DNA from: a virus
Length of the DNA stretch: 25,781 bases
IMG/VR virus record: IMGVR_UViG_3300042523_000040
Location: 1-25,781 of that record
Reading direction: 5' to 3' (one strand)
A program made the position numbers and the translations under genes. Below are positions 22,758 through 25,781 of this stretch, piece after piece (within the stretch, counting starts at the first letter, position 1; every line of letters begins with the position of its first letter). The notes beneath the pieces are model-generated. The model worked only from the letters and a program-made list of their open reading frames with translations, was not told the DNA's origin and did not search any database.

Positions 22758-23363
22758 TTAAAAACGTGTCATTGACCCATCGGCATGAGCCAAAAATGGC
22801 TCAAACTTAATGTTGGGATATTCATCTGCCAAATCTTTGAACATCTGGAGATTGGAAACAGCATCATCAAAGAGACGAGCGCGAGTAAATTTACCAGTAT
22901 CAAGGTATTGTTTAATAAAGATTTTCTTGGCTGGAGCAGACGGCATAGCGCCTAGATTGCCAGCACGGTGAACATGTATATCATCAATATCGATACCTTG
23001 TTGACGAAAGGTATCTAGAAAAATATCACGGTCATCAAAATCTGACCGAGCGGTAATGACAATCATCTTACTGCCACGGGCCTTAATATTTTTATGCATT
23101 GCAATCAATTTGCGAATCGCTTTAGCGATAGGTTCGCTGGTGTCACGAAAATGCCGGGCGTCCCTAAACTCGCTAAAGTCAAAGGATTCACCCGGCTGTA
23201 AATTATATGTATTGTATTGCTTGTTACCCAGTGTCTTGATTATCTTACCGCCTTTGACGATATGGACACGGGCTTTGGTACGGAACAATGTCTCGTCAAT
23301 ATCCCAGATAGTTAATCCGGCACTGTCTTGCGACTCACTTATAAACTCTTTAAAACCAATCAT
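22758..23363 (-). CDS. HAD-like phosphatase with T4-type capsid-targeting N-terminus
   Basis: A 201-residue HAD-fold protein. Motif I is DIDET (21-25, nucleophile D21, general acid D23), motif II VITARSD (102-108, T104) and motif IV FDDAVSN (165-171); a Lys in PAKKIFIK (144-151) can be motif III. It should act on a phosphate ester or anhydride; the substrate is unknown. The first residues MIGFKEFISE/S closely resemble the T4 capsid-targeting sequence MKTYQEFIAE/A. ATG 23363 has no ribosome site, and an in-frame TAG lies nine bases upstream of the ATG (12 bases counted from its start), so the start is forced. Both a sigma70 promoter and, further up, a perfect late box precede it. Late expression fits packaging. 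Confidence 0.82.
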   Translation of the reverse strand: MIGFKEFISESQDSAGLTIWDIDETLFRTKARVHIVKGGKIIKTLGNKQYNTYNLQPGESFDFSEFRDARHFRDTSEPIAKAIRKLIAMHKNIKARGSKMIVITARSDFDDRDIFLDTFRQQGIDIDDIHVHRAGNLGAMPSAPAKKIFIKQYLDTGKFTRARLFDDAVSNLQMFKDLADEYPNIKFEPFLAHADGSMTRF

Positions 23364-23369
23364 ATTTAT

Positions 23370-23398
23370 ATACTACTCGATTCGTGAGTGAATGTCAA
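23370..23398 (-). promoter_or_regulatory. sigma70-type promoter of the HAD gene (TTGACA-17-TAGTAT)
   Basis: TTGACA at 23393-23398, TAGTAT at 23370-23375, spacer with CGAATCGA, on the minus strand. The expected start lands at about 23363, the first base of the ATG, so the early transcript would be leaderless. A TATAAATA at 23363-23370 overlaps the ATG itself and cannot serve this gene as a late promoter. Confidence 0.65.
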
Positions 23399-23402
23399 GT
23401 AG

Positions 23403-23410
23403 TATTTATA
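23403..23410 (-). promoter_or_regulatory. Late box TATAAATA upstream of the HAD gene
   Basis: A perfect TATAAATA on the minus strand overlapping the ClpP stop codon, ending 40 bases before the HAD ATG. It would give a leader of roughly 30-35 bases, comparable to the late boxes at 5321 and 7879. Confidence 0.55.
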
Positions 23411-24002
23411 CAGGCGGGGCTTTCTTTCGAGTTTTCTTGGGCTTTGGAGCCTCTTCTTCCGCGTCTGCTTCGATACGGTTCTTCAAACGCTTGGCAACTT
23501 CTTCCGCATCAAGCCAGATGTCCTTGTTATCAAGCATAGACTTAATTTCTTCTGGCGTCAGGAAGTCTTTATAGAAAGAAGCAAACAACTTCTCAGACCA
23601 TGCACGGAAGTGTGTGATTTGGTCATACATTTCGCCGCCCTTACCAATGGTGCCACTTGAATAGTTGTGGAACATGAACATGGTATGGTCAGATAGTTCA
23701 AAGCGATCCGCACTAAGGAAGATAAGAGTTGCAGCCGACATACAGATGCCTTCTACCGAACAAACGATAGTAGCATTTGATTCTTGAATTGCTCTTACTA
23801 TCTGGAGAGCGGCAAACAGGTCGCCACCTTCACTGTTGATACGAATGTAGATAGTATCTGTCTCGCCAGCCGCTCGAAATAACTGGAACCATTCTACATA
23901 TTCTTCGGCGGCTTTAATTTCGCCGCACAGATATAGATTTACGACAGTAGCTACAGGTTGCGCAAAGTATCTAGCCTTAGAAGGACCATCAAACTCGTTC
24001 AT
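23406..24002 (-). CDS. ClpP-like serine protease
   Basis: ATG 24002 (MNEFDGPSKARYF) is chosen over a TTG 14 codons upstream; it overlaps the preceding stop by 14 bases. The 198-residue protein follows the ClpP fold: INSEGGDLFAALQI (55-68, substrate-binding glycines), GICMSAATLIFLSAD (85-99) with catalytic Ser89, and MFMFHNYSSG (108-117) with catalytic His112. An Asp near MLDNKD (156-161) can complete the triad. The spacing of Ser and His is two residues shorter than in E. coli ClpP. The basic tail KPKKTRKKAPPV is unusual. ClpP rings need a Clp ATPase for large substrates; none is encoded here, so it may use the host's or act on peptides. A capsid-maturation role is possible, but its place among early genes argues against it. 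Confidence 0.88.
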   Translation of the reverse strand: MNEFDGPSKARYFAQPVATVVNLYLCGEIKAAEEYVEWFQLFRAAGETDTIYIRINSEGGDLFAALQIVRAIQESNATIVCSVEGICMSAATLIFLSADRFELSDHTMFMFHNYSSGTIGKGGEMYDQITHFRAWSEKLFASFYKDFLTPEEIKSMLDNKDIWLDAEEVAKRLKNRIEADAEEEAPKPKKTRKKAPPV

Positions 24003-24366
24003 AGAATCTTGTGATTGCGGTGATCTTTTCAATTTGGTTATCAATTATGGGTGTCCTATTCGGCCAGTGGATGTATTCCTTTTCAGGATTTTTCATCAGG
24101 TTATACATTAAAGGTAAAATTAAGTCTTCTACCTGCTTCAACTTTTCAGAAACTTCCATTTCGACCAGTCGCTTATGTTCTGAGATAAGTGTTGACTGGT
24201 CTACATTAAGAAGTCTAGCTTCTAGGTCATATAGTTTGGCCATAATCTCATCTTTAAGATCGCTGGCACCTATATCGTCGTTAGGATTATATGGTTCTCG
24301 AACGTGAACCACAGTTTCGGTTGGGTCTTCGAATGTAAATCCGAAATCATAGGTTGTGTTGGACAT
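23989..24366 (-). CDS. Hypothetical protein (125 aa), probable coiled coil
   Basis: A protein starting MSNTTYDFGFTFEDPTE, with an acidic N-terminus and a long helical, heptad-like middle (about 36-92: LKDEIMAKLYDLEARLLN, KRLVEMEVSEKLKQVEDLIL). It ends with EYIHWPNRTPIIDNQIEKIT. I recall similar short proteins with a YIHWPNR motif in other T4-like marine phages but know of no function. No ribosome site precedes ATG 24366. The first bases of the gene, with upstream DNA, are duplicated at 24905-24937 on the other side of the oxygenase gene. Its 3' end overlaps clpP by 14 bases, so the two are coupled. Confidence 0.65.
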   Translation of the reverse strand: MSNTTYDFGFTFEDPTETVVHVREPYNPNDDIGASDLKDEIMAKLYDLEARLLNVDQSTLISEHKRLVEMEVSEKLKQVEDLILPLMYNLMKNPEKEYIHWPNRTPIIDNQIEKITAITRFYERV

Positions 24367-24383
24367 ATTTTCTAGTATACCTT
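24351..24383 (-). repeat. Direct repeat copy A (start of the 125-aa gene)
   Basis: 33 bases, 31 of them identical to 24905-24937. The copy spans the ATG at 24366 and about 17 bases upstream, including TATACTAGAAAATATGTCC on the minus strand. The two copies flank the oxygenase gene. Confidence 0.85.
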
Positions 24384-24402
24384 TCGTGGGGATAAAATAT
24401 AT

Positions 24403-24876
24403 TCATTTCAACATTTTCCAAAAATTAAAAGCCATGGAGACTCTTTCGCCATCACCTTCGTTCGGTAAAACCCGATGCATCAAATCATCAGGAAATAATA
24501 ATAACAACCCAGCATATGGTTTAATCTGAAAGATTTCTTTTTTAATCTCATACTCAAAATGACCAGCATTTTCTGGAACTTGGAGATAAAGAACTCCACA
24601 CATCTCATCTGTGGCACCCCTATCGTGATGGTGCCACTCATTATAATCGCTACCAGTATTGATATTATACCAGCAAGTTATATCTCCAGTAACACCCGCT
24701 ACAGCTTGAACATTATCTATAACTGATTCTGCCCAGGAATAAGTTTTTCTATTACAACGTTCACTGTGCCATCCACCTTTATTACTTCGTTTAACAGACT
24801 TGGTTATGCCACGCAATGCTAAAACATTATCGGTGAAATTTTCTGGTAAAGTAAGTTGAACCAATCGCATAGTCAT
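24403..24876 (-). CDS. 2-oxoglutarate/Fe(II)-dependent oxygenase
   Basis: A 157-residue dioxygenase of the small phage 2OG-Fe(II) type. The iron ligands are visible: the HxD motif in WHHHDRG (81-87; H83 and D85) and the distal His134 in DDLMHRVLPNE, with Arg145 in GERVSMAFNFW placed to bind 2-oxoglutarate. CWYNINTGSDYNEWH and CGVLYLQVPENAGHFEY are typical strands of the double-stranded beta-helix. Substrates are unknown; such enzymes hydroxylate proteins, nucleic acids or small molecules and are frequent in marine T4-like phages. ATG 24876 or 24870 may be used; neither has a ribosome site. The gene lies between two copies of a neighbouring gene's start, so it looks like an inserted cassette. 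Confidence 0.88.
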   Translation of the reverse strand: MTMRLVQLTLPENFTDNVLALRGITKSVKRSNKGGWHSERCNRKTYSWAESVIDNVQAVAGVTGDITCWYNINTGSDYNEWHHHDRGATDEMCGVLYLQVPENAGHFEYEIKKEIFQIKPYAGLLLLFPDDLMHRVLPNEGDGERVSMAFNFWKMLK

Positions 24877-24884
24877 AAAAATAA

Positions 24885-24920
24885 TTAGTCAACTGTAAAT
24901 TCAAAGGTTGTTTTGGACAT
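24885..24920 (-). pseudogene. 11-codon remnant of the 125-aa gene start
   Basis: ATG 24920 opens a frame MSKTTFEFTVD followed by a stop. It aligns with the start of the 125-residue protein, MSNTTYDFGFTFED, with a two-residue gap. It overlaps the last codons of the deformylase gene in another frame. I read it as the leftover of the original gene junction after the oxygenase entered. Confidence 0.65.
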
Positions 24921-25416
24921 ATTTTCTAATATACCTTTTTGCTCGTTTTTCTAGTGACTTCATAGCCATCTTCATTTTCATTTCAGAAGCATGGTCAGAG
25001 AAATTCAACCCAAGCATATGATCATATTCATGCTGAAAAATTCTGGCGGGTAATCCCGTGAACTCTTCTACTATATATTCACCTTCTACGTTCTGATATG
25101 AGGCAGTGATTGCGGCTGGGCGTTTGATAGAAAGCCATAGACCTGGATAACTTAGACAGCCTTCTTTAGCAAGATTAGTTTCGGGTGACCATGAAACAAT
25201 CTTGGGGTTAAAAATATTCTTGCGATTATCATCATCTGAACCCATTACAAAAACTTTAGCATCGATTCCCACCTGATTTGCAGACAGTCCTAGACCTCGA
25301 AGGTCACGAGATTTTGTCCATAGCTTATCAACCAGATCGTTTGCGTCACCAGCATCAAAGTCAAATGCAGACGGCTCTTTGCGAAGCTGCGGATCAGTAA
25401 ACTTAATTAATTCCAT
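24901..25416 (-). CDS. def: Peptide deformylase
   Basis: A 171-residue metalloenzyme removing the formyl group from nascent N-terminal Met. All three motifs are present: GLGLSANQVG (41-50, motif GxGLAAxQ), EGCLSYPG (85-92, metal ligand Cys87) and QHEYDHMLG (128-136, HExxH-type with ligands His129 and His133, catalytic Glu130). The length is typical of a bacterial enzyme, longer than the trimmed cyanophage ones I recall. ATG 25416 overlaps the gp46 stop as TAATG, with GGTGG close upstream. It likely boosts maturation of phage proteins during rapid synthesis. The last codons form part of direct repeat copy B. Confidence 0.96.
   Translation of the reverse strand: MELIKFTDPQLRKEPSAFDFDAGDANDLVDKLWTKSRDLRGLGLSANQVGIDAKVFVMGSDDDNRKNIFNPKIVSWSPETNLAKEGCLSYPGLWLSIKRPAAITASYQNVEGEYIVEEFTGLPARIFQHEYDHMLGLNFSDHASEMKMKMAMKSLEKRAKRYIRKYVQNNL
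24905..24937 (-). repeat. Direct repeat copy B (end of deformylase gene)
   Basis: 33 bases, two mismatches to 24351-24383. Here the sequence is the 3' end of the deformylase gene and, in another frame, the start of the 11-codon remnant. Weaker similarity continues a few bases further on the remnant side after a six-base gap. Confidence 0.85.
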
Positions 25417-25781
25417 TATACCACCATTTCACTATAGTTATTTTTCTTTTCAAACTTAATTAGACTGCGGAACTTATCAAACAGTTGGTCGCCCTTATGA
25501 CTGATAACAAATACATTAGTATCTTCACCCAATGTATCAAGTAGAGACATAATATAATCTGTCCCATTGTTGTCTAGTGAACTATCAAATACTTCGTCCA
25601 GGATTAGAAGATTGGTAGCTACACTGTTCTTCATCTTAGCGATTGTTCGCCACGTAAAGAGAAGAGCCAGGTCGATGCGTTGCTTTTCGCCTTCAGAGAA
25701 GGATGCGTAACTGAAATCGTCACGATGGCGAGACTTAATCGTTTCATCAAACTTCTCACCAAGATTAAACTGCACAAAGAA
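25416..25781 (-). CDS. 46: Recombination endonuclease subunit gp46 (C-terminal part)
   Basis: The last 122 codons of a gene whose start is outside the window; the frame stays open to the right edge. ABC/SMC-type motifs: signature FSEGEKQRIDLALL, Walker B NLLILDEVFDSSLD, and H-loop VFVISHKG. T4 gp46 is the Rad50/SbcC-like ATPase that acts with the nuclease gp47 in end resection, host DNA breakdown and recombination-dependent replication. The DEVFDSSLD form of the D-loop and the short tail after the H-loop fit gp46. gp47 would be expected nearby outside the window. The stop overlaps the deformylase start. Confidence 0.93.
   Translation of the reverse strand, partial: FFVQFNLGEKFDETIKSRHRDDFSYASFSEGEKQRIDLALLFTWRTIAKMKNSVATNLLILDEVFDSSLDNNGTDYIMSLLDTLGEDTNVFVISHKGDQLFDKFRSLIKFEKKNNYSEMVV

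Noticed and set aside
24374-24379. TATACT before the 125-aa gene as a possible -10
   Set aside because: No TTGACA-like element at 16-18 bases (ATATAT instead), and the bases are part of the duplicated junction from the deformylase coding end.
1-25781. CRISPR arrays, insertion sequences, integrase or attachment sites, homing endonucleases, inteins
   Set aside because: None seen: no regularly spaced repeats, no transposase or endonuclease motifs, and the polymerase, helicase and UvsX motifs are uninterrupted.

Overview
This window looks like part of the genome of a T4-type (contractile-tailed) phage of a Gram-negative, probably marine or aquatic bacterium. The evidence is a T4-type replication and recombination cluster in one orientation: end of gp46, then sliding clamp gp45, clamp loader gp44/gp62, RegA, DNA polymerase gp43, UvsX and helicase gp41. 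Around it sit accessory genes often seen in marine T4-like phages: peptide deformylase, a 2-oxoglutarate/Fe(II) oxygenase, Hsp20, a CobS-like ATPase, and virion proteins rich in GG..GL..G.(T/S)Y(Y/F)V repeats. Spanins with a lipobox point to a Gram-negative host. All recognised genes are on the minus strand. Packing is tight, with many 1- or 4-base stop/start overlaps, and no gene-free stretch exceeds about 115 bases. The long plus-strand reading frames are shadows.

Right to left, in transcription order. (1) 25.8-20.0 kb, early/accessory: gp46 (partial), peptide deformylase, oxygenase (flanked by a duplicated gene start), an unknown protein, ClpP-like protease, HAD-like phosphatase, a small exported protein, and a VWA/metalloprotease (CobT-like) with its MoxR/CobS-type AAA+ ATPase. 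(2) 18.8-13.6 kb, replication and stress: DUF3310-like protein, gp45, a 55-residue protein, peroxiredoxin, gp44, gp62, RegA, a terminator, Hsp20, an Sm-like small protein and a secreted thermonuclease. (3) 13.6-8.3 kb: gp43, UvsX, a zinc-ribbon protein, gp41 and tRNA-Arg(UCU). (4) 8.3 kb to the left edge, late: an unknown protein, a DUF6267-like protein, a nucleotidyltransferase, a two-TM membrane protein, an i-spanin with an o-spanin nested in another frame, two large modular proteins flanking a Dps-like ferritin, and a repeat-rich virion protein running off the window.

Two promoter classes can be read by eye. One is host-type sigma70: TTGACA or TTGACT, 16-17 bases, then a TATAGT-like hexamer, at nine places. 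Four of these, around the CobST/exported/HAD genes, share an 8-mer in the spacer, which looks like an operator. The other is the T4-type late box TATAAATA. It lies upstream of late genes and, unexpectedly, of the HAD and Hsp20 genes inside the early region.

The most interesting pattern is a possible set of capsid-packaged enzymes. The HAD protein and the DUF6267-like protein begin with MIGFKEFISE/S and MLSFTQFITE/A. These closely resemble the T4 capsid-targeting sequence (MKTYQEFIAE/A) that gp21 cleaves. A nucleotidyltransferase ends in a similar SFKTFL tag just after an LxE site. The large modular proteins have (I/L)xE sites at their domain junctions. I infer that enzymes are loaded into the prohead, trimmed by a gp21-like protease and perhaps injected into the next host.
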